The notes under the pieces were generated by a model, which made no database searches, was not told the origin of the DNA, and saw only the letters and a list, made by a program, of their open reading frames with translations. A DNA stretch of 64,000 bases from Aquimarina sp. AU474 (lineage in GTDB: Bacteria > Bacteroidota > Bacteroidia > Flavobacteriales > Flavobacteriaceae), in contig NZ_OMPE01000006.1 of assembly GCF_900312815.1 (NCBI RefSeq), forward strand, positions 62,001-126,000. Reading direction: 5' to 3'. Below are positions 7,281 through 16,736 of the stretch, one piece after another; the first letter of the stretch is position 1; the number at the start of each line of letters is the position of its first letter. Both the position numbers and the translations under genes were made by a program.

Positions 7281-9776
7281 TTAGAAATAAAACCCGAATG
7301 ACCCTGTAACTCCAAACTTACGTGCATCAGGATTGTCAAAATAGTTCCCTCTGAAGTGAAAATCTATTCTAAAAATTTTAAAAATATTACCTACACCAAG
7401 ACTGTATTCCCAATACACTTCATCTTCAGGGGCAATCAAAATTTCGTTAGAAGGTGCACTAAGTAAAATGTTTTCATCGGATAATTGTCCCCAAGCACCA
7501 CGAATACCCACTAGTTCTCTAAGGTTGAGTTTTCTTAATAATGGAATTCTCGAGAAGATTCTTCCATTAAAGTTATGTTCTAGATGCAAAGTAGCATAAG
7601 TATCAGTTACAAACTCATAAAAATTAAGTAAAGGAAATGTGTTGTATATGGATAAATACGTTTGATTACCGGGTATTACACTCAGTAAACCTAAAGGTAC
7701 ATCTCCAAAAGTTTTCCCTAGTTCCAGTGTACTGTTTAATCGCCCAAAACCACCAATATTCCAAGGTTGTTGGTATAAGAATTGAATTTTTTGATAGTCA
7801 AAATCACTTTCGATAAGCCCTTTGATACCAACGCCATAATTAAGAAATAAGGTAGCAAAATCGCCTTCATTTACGGTTACTCGATCGACACCATACCCAG
7901 TAGTTTTTCTTCCAGGAAAATATGCCAAAGAAGTAGCGATTTCTGTTTGTTTGATTTCTGATTCGAGCGCATTAGTTTCTGAGTCTATAAAATCAAGACT
8001 AAACAGAGACCTGTCTGCTGGTTTAAGAGTTCTGTATGACCCAGTAACACCAACGGTAAAATTTTTCTTAGGTTCTAATTGCATAGAAAAAGCAGACAAA
8101 TTAATTGAAGTTAACCTGTCATTATCTCCGGTTGCTATAATTGAGGAAGAGGCCAAACTTCTTCCTTCTACATCATTTGTATTGGTTAAACTAGCTCCTA
8201 ATTGTTCAACATCTCTTCGGTTTCCTGCAGATACAATTAATCTTGATTTCCTGTCTACTAGGTATTTACCAGATACCCCGTATTTAAATTTTTTATCTTT
8301 AAACCCGTAAGCCCCATACCCTTCGATTCTCCATCGATCGTTAGCTGTAAAGTAAGTTCGTCCCCCTGCTCTTAATCTCCAACCTTCGATATCATTAAAA
8401 CCAACCGTAGAGAATAAAGGACCAAAATCGAAACCATCAAACTCTACATACCCTGTGGCTAAGATGGTTCCTATATTATAGAGTCTTTTAAAAGCTTTTA
8501 CGGTTCGTAAAGTATCTAAAAGCTTATATACTTTTTGCTCGTCTTTATTAAGCTCTTCCATTCTGGCATTTTTCCAGAAAGAATCTTCACGATTATATAT
8601 GTCTTGATCATATGGATCTACTTGGCTTTGGTAGAATTTCCTGTCCTTTTTTTGATCAAATTTGTAGTTGTCAAATAATGTTGTTCTTTTTCCGTAAACA
8701 CCACGAGATTTTTCCTTTTTACTAAAGGCAAAATCGGACTGAAAGTAATCTTTCGTAATTAAAAATATCGAATCGTTAAGTACGTCAAATTCTTGCTCGA
8801 TATATAAATCTTTTACCCAGTTTATATTAGCACTTTTGGTAATTTCAAGATTAATTTCTTTAATAGCCCATGTGGTATCATTTACCCAGAAATCACCTTT
8901 AAAAGTGAGTTCATTTTTTCTTCGTGGGTAATAAATAATATTGTAGCACCATTTATTGCCTATGTAAGCACTATCTGATAGCACATAATTATATACGCCA
9001 ACTCCTGTTCGAGATAAGGGACTAGTAAAACTTTTGTCAAAAAACTTTAGGTAGTTGTCGTATACATCATAATCCGAGTACAGGTCTTTTACAAAAGCAA
9101 TAAGTGTTTGATTGTCACTAAAACCAGCATTTTTGTTTCCGGTTAAAACCTCCTTAGCTTCATTAAGCACATTGTCACCATAGACTTTTGAAATGGCTTC
9201 ATTAAGGAAAATAGGTAAATATGTTTTTCCTGTTATTCTTGAGGTGTCAACATCATTAAAAATGAATTCCATACCATTAAAAATCCTACTATTGATCAAG
9301 GAACTATCTATAGTATTTAGGTCAAATTCTAACTTTTCATACTTGTCATACGTATATTGTTTGAATTTTTTGACTCCATTTTCTCTTCGATTATCCCATA
9401 TTTTCTTTAGGATATCTATGGCAGGATTGTTCTTTTTAGAAGTTTTACCTTTGTAGATTACCACTTCGTCTAATGACGCAGCTTCTTCTTCCAAAGTGAT
9501 CTCCATTTTGTATGTAACACTCTTTGTAAGCTTTATGGTTTTGGTTTCGAACCCAATAAATGAAATTTTAATGCTGGAATGAGTATCGTCAGACTCCATA
9601 TAAAACCTACCATTCTCATCGGTTATGGTTCCAATAGTAGAATTTACGAAAACTATATTTGCAAAAGGTATTGGTTGTTTGTTGCTGTCATAAACCTGAC
9701 CACCAACTTTGGTTTGCGAAAGAAGAAAAGTACAACTAAATAATGTTAGAATTCCCCCTAAAATCAAATCTCTCAT
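7281..9776 (-). CDS. DUF5686 outer-membrane protein with carboxypeptidase-like regulatory domain
   Basis: An 831-residue exported protein with a signal peptide (residues 1-20, ending LLSQ). Residues 21-110 form a carboxypeptidase-regulatory-like beta domain (GGQVYDSNKQPIPFANIVF), as found at the front of many Bacteroidota outer-membrane proteins. The remainder alternates short beta strands and ends in an aromatic-rich strand (GVTGSFGFYF), as expected for an outer-membrane barrel. The family is DUF5686; its function is unknown to me. It stands alone, 108 nt after pdhB. Confidence 0.85.
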   Translation of the reverse strand: MRDLILGGILTLFSCTFLLSQTKVGGQVYDSNKQPIPFANIVFVNSTIGTITDENGRFYMESDDTHSSIKISFIGFETKTIKLTKSVTYKMEITLEEEAASLDEVVIYKGKTSKKNNPAIDILKKIWDNRRENGVKKFKQYTYDKYEKLEFDLNTIDSSLINSRIFNGMEFIFNDVDTSRITGKTYLPIFLNEAISKVYGDNVLNEAKEVLTGNKNAGFSDNQTLIAFVKDLYSDYDVYDNYLKFFDKSFTSPLSRTGVGVYNYVLSDSAYIGNKWCYNIIYYPRRKNELTFKGDFWVNDTTWAIKEINLEITKSANINWVKDLYIEQEFDVLNDSIFLITKDYFQSDFAFSKKEKSRGVYGKRTTLFDNYKFDQKKDRKFYQSQVDPYDQDIYNREDSFWKNARMEELNKDEQKVYKLLDTLRTVKAFKRLYNIGTILATGYVEFDGFDFGPLFSTVGFNDIEGWRLRAGGRTYFTANDRWRIEGYGAYGFKDKKFKYGVSGKYLVDRKSRLIVSAGNRRDVEQLGASLTNTNDVEGRSLASSSIIATGDNDRLTSINLSAFSMQLEPKKNFTVGVTGSYRTLKPADRSLFSLDFIDSETNALESEIKQTEIATSLAYFPGRKTTGYGVDRVTVNEGDFATLFLNYGVGIKGLIESDFDYQKIQFLYQQPWNIGGFGRLNSTLELGKTFGDVPLGLLSVIPGNQTYLSIYNTFPLLNFYEFVTDTYATLHLEHNFNGRIFSRIPLLRKLNLRELVGIRGAWGQLSDENILLSAPSNEILIAPEDEVYWEYSLGVGNIFKIFRIDFHFRGNYFDNPDARKFGVTGSFGFYF

Positions 9777-9884
9777 CTAAAGCTATTAAAATTAATACTT
9801 GTGATAGTGTTAGTGGATCACCTCAATTTTCAGGCCAACTTTAAGATTCCTGAAATTGATGAAACGCAAAATAAAGGGTTTATT

Positions 9885-10862
9885 TTATTTATACATTACT
9901 TTTTTTACAGCTTTAACAACATCTTTACTATTTGGTAACCATTCTTCGAGTAATACAGGAGAATATGGAGTGGGAGTATCTGCTGTATTAATCTTTACGA
10001 TGGGTGCATCTAGATAGTCAAAAATGTTAGATTGAACCTGATATGTAATTTCAGAAGCTATATTGGCTAGAGGCCAAGCTTCTTCTAGTATAACTAAGCA
10101 ATTTGTTTTTTTAACCGAAGTGAATATAGCTTCTAGATCTAAAGGACGAACTGTTCTCAGATCTATAATTTCACAGGATATATTTTCTTTAGCAAGCTCA
10201 TCGGCTGCTTTATAAGCTTCTTTAATAATTTTTCCGAAAGAAACGATAGTTACATCATTACCTTCTCTTTTTGTTTCGGCAACACCTAGAGGTATCGTGT
10301 ATTCTCCTTCAGGAACTTCACCTTTATCACCATACATTTGCTCGCTTTCCATAAAAATAACAGGATCATTATCTCTAATGGCAGATTTTAATAATCCTTT
10401 GGCATCTTTTGGATTAGAAGGAATAACCACTTTTAATCCAGGGGTATTAGCGAACCAATTTTCAAAAGCTTGAGAATGAGTAGCTCCTAATTGTCCAGCT
10501 GAGGCTGTAGGTCCTCTGAAAACGATCGGAATATTGAACTGACCACCACTCATTTGACGCATTTTGGCAGCATTATTTATGATTTGATCAATACCTACCA
10601 AAGAGAAGTTAAAAGTCATGAACTCGATAATCGGTCGATTGCCATTCATAGCACTCCCTACGCCAATTCCTGAGAAACCTAGCTCCGAGATAGGGGTGTC
10701 TAGGACTCTATCAGAGCCAAATTCATCTAGCATACCTTTACTAGCTTTATAGGCTCCGTTATACTCTGCTACTTCTTCACCCATTAAGTAAATAGAATCG
10801 TCTCGGCGCATTTCTTCGCTCATGGCCTCGCAAATTGCTTCTCTGAATTGTATCGTTTTCAT
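9885..10862 (-). CDS. pdhB: pyruvate dehydrogenase E1 component subunit beta
   Basis: A 325-residue transketolase-like subunit. With E1-alpha it decarboxylates pyruvate using thiamine diphosphate and passes the acetyl group to lipoyl-E2. Diagnostic segments are MGEEVAEYNGAYKASKGM (with the catalytic Glu), DTPISELGFSGIGVGSAMNG and a C-terminal EEAWPLANIASEI. Length is normal for the family. No E1-alpha or E2 gene is in the window. A -7 box on the minus strand at 10897-10904 (TACTTTTG) lies about 35 nt before the start. Confidence 0.93.
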   Translation of the reverse strand: MKTIQFREAICEAMSEEMRRDDSIYLMGEEVAEYNGAYKASKGMLDEFGSDRVLDTPISELGFSGIGVGSAMNGNRPIIEFMTFNFSLVGIDQIINNAAKMRQMSGGQFNIPIVFRGPTASAGQLGATHSQAFENWFANTPGLKVVIPSNPKDAKGLLKSAIRDNDPVIFMESEQMYGDKGEVPEGEYTIPLGVAETKREGNDVTIVSFGKIIKEAYKAADELAKENISCEIIDLRTVRPLDLEAIFTSVKKTNCLVILEEAWPLANIASEITYQVQSNIFDYLDAPIVKINTADTPTPYSPVLLEEWLPNSKDVVKAVKKVMYK

Positions 10863-11026
10863 TAATATAAATGTTATTTTTGTGCTATACGAAAGGCAAA
10901 AGTAGCAATTAAAACCCTTTGATTACTCTTGAATATTGAAAAATTTATTATGCACGCATAGTAAATTAGACATTTTATTTGTACCTTCGCCTTTATTATT
11001 AAATTCTCAAAAAATACCTATATAAA

Positions 11027-11773
11027 ATGAAGATATTAGTATGTATTAGCCATGTGCCCGACACAACTTCCAAAATTAATTTTACGGATGGTGATACTAA
11101 ATTTGACACTAATGGGGTTCAATTTGTAATTAACCCTAATGACGAATTTGGATTAACTCGCGCAATGTGGTTTAAAGAAAAACAAGGAGCATCTGTTGAT
11201 GTGGTAAATGTTGGTGGTCCGGAAACAGAACCTACCTTACGTAAAGCACTTGCCATAGGAGCAGATAATGCTATTAGAGTTAATGCTGAAGCTACAGATG
11301 GTTTTTATGTTGCCAAACAATTAGCTAAAGTTGTTCAAGATGGAGGTTATGATTTGGTTATAGGAGGTAGAGAATCTATTGATTATAATGGAGGAATGGT
11401 TCCTGGAATGCTCGCAGCTTTAACTGGAGCAAACTTTGTAAATACTTGTATCGGATTAGAGGTTGATGGTAATACAGCTACTGCTATTCGCGAAATTGAT
11501 GGAGGTAAAGAAACTTCGACGACTACATTACCGTTGGTTGTAGGTGGTCAAAAAGGTTTAGTAGAGGAGAGTGATCTTCGTATCCCAAATATGAGAGGTA
11601 TTATGATGGCTCGTAAAAAGCCACTTACAGTAGTTGACCCTGTTGATGCAGGTCAGGAAACTAAGGCGGTTCAATTTCAAAAACCAGCTCCAAAAGGAGA
11701 TGTGAAATTGGTGTCTCCTGATAATGTTCAGGAACTTATAGATTTATTACATAACGAAGCAAAAGCTATTTAA
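11027..11773 (+). CDS. etfB: electron transfer flavoprotein subunit beta
   Basis: A 248-residue subunit that, with EtfA, carries electrons from acyl-CoA and other dehydrogenases to the quinone pool. It opens MKILVCISHVPDTTSKINF and has the conserved GGRESIDYNGGMVPGMLA and MARKKPLTVV segments. It forms a two-gene operon with etfA, 10 nt downstream. A TACCTTCG box at 10982-10989 resembles the -7 element with one mismatch. Confidence 0.95.
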   Translation: MKILVCISHVPDTTSKINFTDGDTKFDTNGVQFVINPNDEFGLTRAMWFKEKQGASVDVVNVGGPETEPTLRKALAIGADNAIRVNAEATDGFYVAKQLAKVVQDGGYDLVIGGRESIDYNGGMVPGMLAALTGANFVNTCIGLEVDGNTATAIREIDGGKETSTTTLPLVVGGQKGLVEESDLRIPNMRGIMMARKKPLTVVDPVDAGQETKAVQFQKPAPKGDVKLVSPDNVQELIDLLHNEAKAI

Positions 11774-11783
11774 AAGAAAAAAT

Positions 11784-12752
11784 ATGTCAGTTTTAGTATA
11801 TACAGAAAGCGAAGGAGGAAAGTTTAAAAAAGCGGCTTTTGAAGTGGCATCTTATGCAAAAGAGGTGGCTAACATGTTAGGGACAACAGTTACAGCTGTT
11901 AGTATAAATGGAGGAGCGAGCAGTGAACTAGGTGCTTATGGTGTAGATAAAGTGTTAGAAGTTAGTGATGATAAATTGTCTGGGTTTAATGCCAGGGCAT
12001 ATGCAGATGTAGTTAAGCAAGCTGCAGAAAAAGAAGGGGCAAAAGTAGTTGTTGTAAGTTCTACAGCAGATAGTAAGTTTATTGCACCATTATTATCTGT
12101 AAATCTAAATGCAGGATACACTTCAAATGTGGTAGGATTACCAGAAAGTACTTCTCCTTTTACAGTGAAGCGAACTGCTTTTACAAATAAAGCTTTTAAT
12201 ATTACAGAAATGTCTACTGATGTTAAAGTGATTGGATTGTCAAATAATGCATTTGGACTCAAAGAAAGTTCTGGAGCCGCTTCTGCCGAAGCTTTTGCTC
12301 CTTCTTTGTCTGATGCTGATTTTGGAGTAAATATCACTGCAGTAGATAAGGCTACAGATAAAGTATCTATTGCCGATGCAGATATTGTTGTGTCAGGTGG
12401 ACGTGGTCTAAAAGGACCAGAGCATTGGGGTATGATAGAAGGACTTGCAGAAGTTCTTGGTGCAGCTACAGCTTGCTCTAAACCAGTAAGTGATATGGGG
12501 TGGAGACCACATAGCGAACACGTAGGACAAACAGGAAAACCAGTAGCATCTAATTTGTATATTGCTATTGGAGTTTCTGGTGCAATTCAGCACCTCGCAG
12601 GGATTAATGCCAGTAAGGTAAAGGTCGTTATAAATAACGACCCTGAGGCGCCTTTCTTTAAAGCAGCAGACTACGGAATTGTTGGAGATGCTTTTGAAGT
12701 AGTGCCAAAACTTATTGAAAAATTAAAGGAATTTAAGGCGAATAACGCATAA
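11784..12752 (+). CDS. etfA: electron transfer flavoprotein subunit alpha
   Basis: A 322-residue partner of EtfB. The C-terminal FAD domain is clear: VSGGRGLKGPEHWGMIEGLA, then SKPVSDMGWRPHSEHVGQTG, then AIGVSGAIQHLAGI and INNDPEAPFFKAADYGIVGD. The N-terminal half is the usual nucleotide-fold domain. It follows etfB by 10 nt and ends in a strong terminator. Confidence 0.95.
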   Translation: MSVLVYTESEGGKFKKAAFEVASYAKEVANMLGTTVTAVSINGGASSELGAYGVDKVLEVSDDKLSGFNARAYADVVKQAAEKEGAKVVVVSSTADSKFIAPLLSVNLNAGYTSNVVGLPESTSPFTVKRTAFTNKAFNITEMSTDVKVIGLSNNAFGLKESSGAASAEAFAPSLSDADFGVNITAVDKATDKVSIADADIVVSGGRGLKGPEHWGMIEGLAEVLGAATACSKPVSDMGWRPHSEHVGQTGKPVASNLYIAIGVSGAIQHLAGINASKVKVVINNDPEAPFFKAADYGIVGDAFEVVPKLIEKLKEFKANNA

Positions 12753-12777
12753 TTTTCATAAATTGTGCCCAATTAAG

Positions 12778-12827
12778 GGCTGTTTGAACCTAGGTAAAAG
12801 TCCATTTGTTCAAACAGCCTTTTTTTA
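12778..12827 (+). terminator. etfBA terminator
   Basis: A 12-bp perfect stem (12778-12789 with 12808-12819), then a run of T. It lies 26 nt after the etfA stop. It also shows that the TTG at 12806 cannot be the start of the next gene, because that codon lies in the hairpin. Confidence 0.85.
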
Positions 12828-12838
12828 TTGAAAATGTT

Positions 12839-13456
12839 ATGAGTTTAGTTCGACTGAACATAAAAGGAATATCATATAGCCAAACCCAAAATGGGGCATA
12901 TGCATTAATTCTAAGTGAGATGGATGGAGAAAGAAAGTTACCAATAGTAATTGGTGCTTTTGAGGCACAATCTATAGCAATAGCTCTAGAAAAAGAGATC
13001 AAACCTCCTCGTCCTTTAACACATGATCTTTTTAAAAATTTTGCCGATCGATTTGATGTGATTGTAAAGCAAGTCATCATCCATAAGTTGGTAGATGGTG
13101 TGTTTTATTCCAGTATTATCTGTGAGAGAGATAAGATTGAAGAAATTATAGATGCAAGGACCAGTGATGCAATTGCATTAGCTCTTCGTTTTCAGGCACC
13201 CATATTTACATATAAGAACATTTTAGATCAAGCAGGAATTTATCTTAAGGTAAACCCTAAAAAGGATGATGAAAATGATCCAGAGAGCTTATTGGTTGAT
13301 GAGTTAGTTTCTGATGATGTTGAGATGGTTGGTAAAGAAACTAGTTATAAAGATTTATCTCTTGAGGAACTTAATAAAATGCTAGATCAAGCAGTTAATA
13401 ATGAAGATTATGAACTGGCAGCAAGAATAAGGGATGAAATTTCTAAACGCGGCTAG
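12839..13456 (+). CDS. bifunctional nuclease family protein (DUF151 plus UvrB/UvrC motif)
   Basis: A 205-residue protein from the ATG at 12839, chosen because the alternative TTG lies inside the etfBA terminator. Residues 1-135 are a DUF151/BFN domain (GISYSQTQNGAYALILSE, then RKLPIVIGAFEAQSIA). The C-terminal 35 residues form a UvrB/UvrC-type helical pair (LSLEELNKMLDQAVNNEDYE then LAARIRDEISK). Some BFN proteins show nuclease activity and are linked to DNA damage or redox stress. Whether this one is a nuclease is unknown. Confidence 0.88.
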   Translation: MSLVRLNIKGISYSQTQNGAYALILSEMDGERKLPIVIGAFEAQSIAIALEKEIKPPRPLTHDLFKNFADRFDVIVKQVIIHKLVDGVFYSSIICERDKIEEIIDARTSDAIALALRFQAPIFTYKNILDQAGIYLKVNPKKDDENDPESLLVDELVSDDVEMVGKETSYKDLSLEELNKMLDQAVNNEDYELAARIRDEISKRG

Positions 13457-13510
13457 TTGATGCGTGCCCAAAATAACCTACATTGTATTTTTTTAAATAA
13501 TTTCAATTTT

Positions 13511-15217
13511 ATGAAAAGAGCACTGCTTACTTTTCTATTTTCACTTTTTGTTTTTACTTCATTATTTGCACAATCTGTCGAGGAAAAGTGGGTTTTAGAA
13601 AATATAAAAGATATTTCGGGAGAAGTTCTTACAATAAAGAAAGAAGATTACTTTCAATTAGCAAAAGGTGAATTTTCATATTCGTTTAATGACACAAAAG
13701 AATCTCTGAAAGGAGATTATTTACGACAAAATAATATAGTATTACTGTTTCCTGAGGTTGCAGAGGATTCTATCATTAAGTATAAAATAACATCTGCAAC
13801 AGATTCTACTTTGGTGTTATCCAAAAAAGGAATTTTATATTCGTTCATTGCCCCTTCTAAAGAGATTGCAGTTGTACCGCAAATTTCTGAAACAGAAGAG
13901 TTAATTCCTAGCCAAGGGTTTTCTTTTAATAGTTTATGGAGAGGTGTTTTAGGAATGCTAGTACTTCTTACAATTGCATTTTTATTTAGTAGTAATAGAA
14001 AAGCTATTAATTGGAAAACAGTTGGATTAGGTATTGGGTTTCAGTTAATAATTGCCATTGGAGTTTTAAGAGTGCCATTTGTTCAAGCGATTTTTGAATG
14101 GGTTGGAAGTTTATTTGTTAGTGTTTTAGATTTTACTAGAGCAGGAAGTAAATTTCTGTTTGAAGGTTTGGTTGTAGATATGGACACCTTTGGTTTTATA
14201 TTCGCTTTTCAAGTATTACCAACTATTATATTCTTTTCGGCGTTGACCTCCTTATTGTTTTATTTAGGTATTATTCAAAAAGTAGTAAAAGGCTTGGCTT
14301 GGTTGTTAACTAAAGCATTAAAGATATCTGGGGCAGAAAGCTTAAGTGTTGCAGGTAACATCTTTTTAGGTCAAACAGAAGCACCTCTATTAATTAAGGC
14401 ATATTTAGAAAAGATGAATAAATCTGAAATGCTATTGGTTATGATAGGAGGTATGGCAACTGTCGCAGGAGCTGTACTGGCAGCTTATATAGGGTTTTTA
14501 GGAGGAGATGACCCAGTTTTGAGATTGCAATTTGCAAAACACCTATTGGCAGCATCAGTAATGGCAGCTCCAGGAGCAATTGTTATTTCTAAAATACTGT
14601 TTCCGCAAACGGAAGAAATTAATACAGATGTATATGTGTCTTCAGAAAAAATAGGATCTAATATTTTAGATGCTATAGCAAACGGAACAACTGAAGGTTT
14701 AAAATTAGCGGTCAATGTTGGCGCAATGTTATTAGTGTTTGTGGCTTTTATTGCCATGCTGAATGGTATATTAAGTTGGGTTGGAGATATCACTTCTATA
14801 AACACCTGGATAGCATCAAATACAGCTTATCCAAGCTTATCTCTTGAGCTTATTTTGGGCTATCTTTTTGCACCATTAATGTGGTTGATAGGAGTCGCCA
14901 AGGAAGACATAGCTCTAATGGGGCAACTCTTGGGGATAAAACTGGCAGCTAGTGAGTTTGTAGGCTATATACAATTAGCAGATTTAAAAAATGTAGCAAA
15001 TGCAACACATTTAACCTATAATAAATCCGTTATTATGGCTACGTATATGTTATGTGGGTTTGCGAATTTCGCTTCAATTGGGATTCAAATTGGAGGCATA
15101 GGATCTCTTGCTCCGGGCCAGCGTAAAACCTTGTCGGAATTTGGTATGAAAGCACTTCTTGGGGGTACTGTAGCTTCACTGCTTTCTGCTACTATAGCAG
15201 GAATGATAATAGGCTAA
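13511..15217 (+). CDS. NupC-family concentrative nucleoside transporter with extra N-terminal domain
   Basis: A 568-residue protein from the ATG at 13511, which begins a good signal sequence (MKRALLTFLFSLFVFTSLFA); an in-frame TTG at 13457 would put 18 odd residues before it. Residues about 22-130 form an extracytoplasmic, beta-rich domain not found in the roughly 400-residue enteric NupC. A multi-helix core follows, with the family motif GQTEAPLLIKAYLEKMNKSE and later GFANFASIGIQIGG. It probably imports nucleosides with Na+ or H+. thyA, also in pyrimidine metabolism, lies downstream. Confidence 0.88.
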   Translation: MKRALLTFLFSLFVFTSLFAQSVEEKWVLENIKDISGEVLTIKKEDYFQLAKGEFSYSFNDTKESLKGDYLRQNNIVLLFPEVAEDSIIKYKITSATDSTLVLSKKGILYSFIAPSKEIAVVPQISETEELIPSQGFSFNSLWRGVLGMLVLLTIAFLFSSNRKAINWKTVGLGIGFQLIIAIGVLRVPFVQAIFEWVGSLFVSVLDFTRAGSKFLFEGLVVDMDTFGFIFAFQVLPTIIFFSALTSLLFYLGIIQKVVKGLAWLLTKALKISGAESLSVAGNIFLGQTEAPLLIKAYLEKMNKSEMLLVMIGGMATVAGAVLAAYIGFLGGDDPVLRLQFAKHLLAASVMAAPGAIVISKILFPQTEEINTDVYVSSEKIGSNILDAIANGTTEGLKLAVNVGAMLLVFVAFIAMLNGILSWVGDITSINTWIASNTAYPSLSLELILGYLFAPLMWLIGVAKEDIALMGQLLGIKLAASEFVGYIQLADLKNVANATHLTYNKSVIMATYMLCGFANFASIGIQIGGIGSLAPGQRKTLSEFGMKALLGGTVASLLSATIAGMIIG

Positions 15218-15362
15218 CTTTTTATTAGTAATTTGATAATTTTAATAAGCGGTTTATAACTATTTTATAATCTTTTGGTTATCATATTTCTCCATACCTA
15301 TTTTTTGTATATTTGGATTCACTATAACTTATTATAGATTAACGTAAATTGTAATCAAGAGT

Positions 15363-16187
15363 ATGAAACAATATCTTGATCTTGTTCGTCATGTAAAAGA
15401 AAATGGGAATATAAAACAAGATCGTACTGGAACAGGCACAAAAAGTGTTTTTGGATATCAGATGCGTTTTGATCTTAGCGAAGGATTTCCTATGGTCACT
15501 ACCAAAAAACTACATCTTAAATCAATAGTTTATGAGCTATTATGGTTTTTGAAAGGAGATACTAATGTAGAATATTTGCAGGAAAATGGAGTTCGTATTT
15601 GGAACGAATGGGCTGATGAAAACGGAGATTTAGGACCCGTTTATGGTCATCAATGGCGTAACTGGAATGGTGATGAAATTGATCAAATCAAGGAAGTTAT
15701 AGAAGCGCTTAAAAATAATCCTGATAGTAGACGTATGTTGGTTTCTGCATGGAACCCAAGTGTTTTGCCAGATACTTCTAAATCCTTCTCTGAAAATGTA
15801 GGTAATGGAAAAGCTGCCCTGCCTCCATGCCATGCTTTTTTTCAATTTTATGTAGCAGATGGTAAATTGTCCTGTCAATTATATCAACGAAGTGCTGATA
15901 TATTTTTAGGAGTTCCTTTTAATATTGCTTCTTATGCACTTTTTACTATGATGATAGCTCAGGTGTGTGGGTATGAAGCTGGTGAATTTATTCATACATT
16001 TGGAGATGCTCATATATACAATAATCATATGGAACAATTAGAGCTTCAGCTATCTAGAACACCACATAAATTACCCAAAATGATCATCAATCCAGAGGTG
16101 AAAGATATTTTTGGCTTCGTTTTTGATGATTTCAAGTTAATAGACTATGATCCACATCCTCATATTAAGGGAGTGGTAGCAGTTTAG
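15363..16187 (+). CDS. thyA: thymidylate synthase
   Basis: A 274-residue enzyme that methylates dUMP to dTMP with methylene-tetrahydrofolate. The catalytic cysteine is in [30 protein letters not shown] and [13 protein letters not shown] complete the dUMP and folate sites. The N-terminal [16 protein letters not shown] is also typical. The DHFR that recycles the folate product is encoded in the window as a 2TM fusion, about 7 kb downstream, rather than next to thyA. Confidence 0.97.
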   Translation: MKQYLDLVRHVKENGNIKQDRTGTGTKSVFGYQMRFDLSEGFPMVTTKKLHLKSIVYELLWFLKGDTNVEYLQENGVRIWNEWADENGDLGPVYGHQWRNWNGDEIDQIKEVIEALKNNPDSRRMLVSAWNPSVLPDTSKSFSENVGNGKAALPPCHAFFQFYVADGKLSCQLYQRSADIFLGVPFNIASYALFTMMIAQVCGYEAGEFIHTFGDAHIYNNHMEQLELQLSRTPHKLPKMIINPEVKDIFGFVFDDFKLIDYDPHPHIKGVVAV

Positions 16188-16211
16188 CCCTAAATTTAAA
16201 ACAATGTACTT

Positions 16212-16637
16212 ATGAAAAAACTACTACTAATATTTGCAATCTTATTTTCAGGATTTTGTTTTTCTCAAGATGGATTAATTCTATCTCAAGAAAATGCAAA
16301 TGAAAAAGGGATTACTCCTATATGGCCAAAATGTGATCGATCAAGACAAACGCCTACACAATGTTTTGATGGGAAATTAAGGAATCATATTATTATGAAT
16401 TTTGAATATCCCGAAATAGCATTAGACGATGGATTAACAGGTACGGTTACTGTTGAGTTTATAATCAATAAAAAAGGTAAGGTTGAAGTGCTTGAGGTTA
16501 CAGGAGCACATAGATATCTACAAAGAGAAGCTATACGAATCATTAGAGCTATTCCTAAAATGGAACCTGGGAGATGGGGTGATAAGCCTATTGCCATAGC
16601 ATACACGGTACCTATTACATTTAGAAAACCACAGTAA
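16212..16637 (+). CDS. secreted TonB C-terminal domain protein
   Basis: A 141-residue protein with a signal peptide (ending FSGFCFSQ) and a TonB C-terminal-like domain at about residues 65-140 (LDDGLTGTVTVEFIINKKGK, then PGRWGDKPIAIAYTVPITF). There is no N-terminal proline-rich linker, so it is not a full TonB. Small proteins of this form are common in Bacteroidota and their role is unclear. It follows thyA by 24 nt and may be cotranscribed. Confidence 0.8.
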   Translation: MKKLLLIFAILFSGFCFSQDGLILSQENANEKGITPIWPKCDRSRQTPTQCFDGKLRNHIIMNFEYPEIALDDGLTGTVTVEFIINKKGKVEVLEVTGAHRYLQREAIRIIRAIPKMEPGRWGDKPIAIAYTVPITFRKPQ

Positions 16638-16736
16638 ATTCTTATATTTTAACATTGGATTAACCTTGTTAAGGGTATAGACAATAGAAAAATCAGTAAA
16701 TTTGAGTGTATTCGTAAATCGAGTGCACTTTTTTTT

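Noticed and set aside
12806..12838. TTG start at 12806 for the DUF151 gene
   Set aside because: The codon is inside the etfBA terminator stem; the ATG at 12839 begins right after the T run and fits the family.
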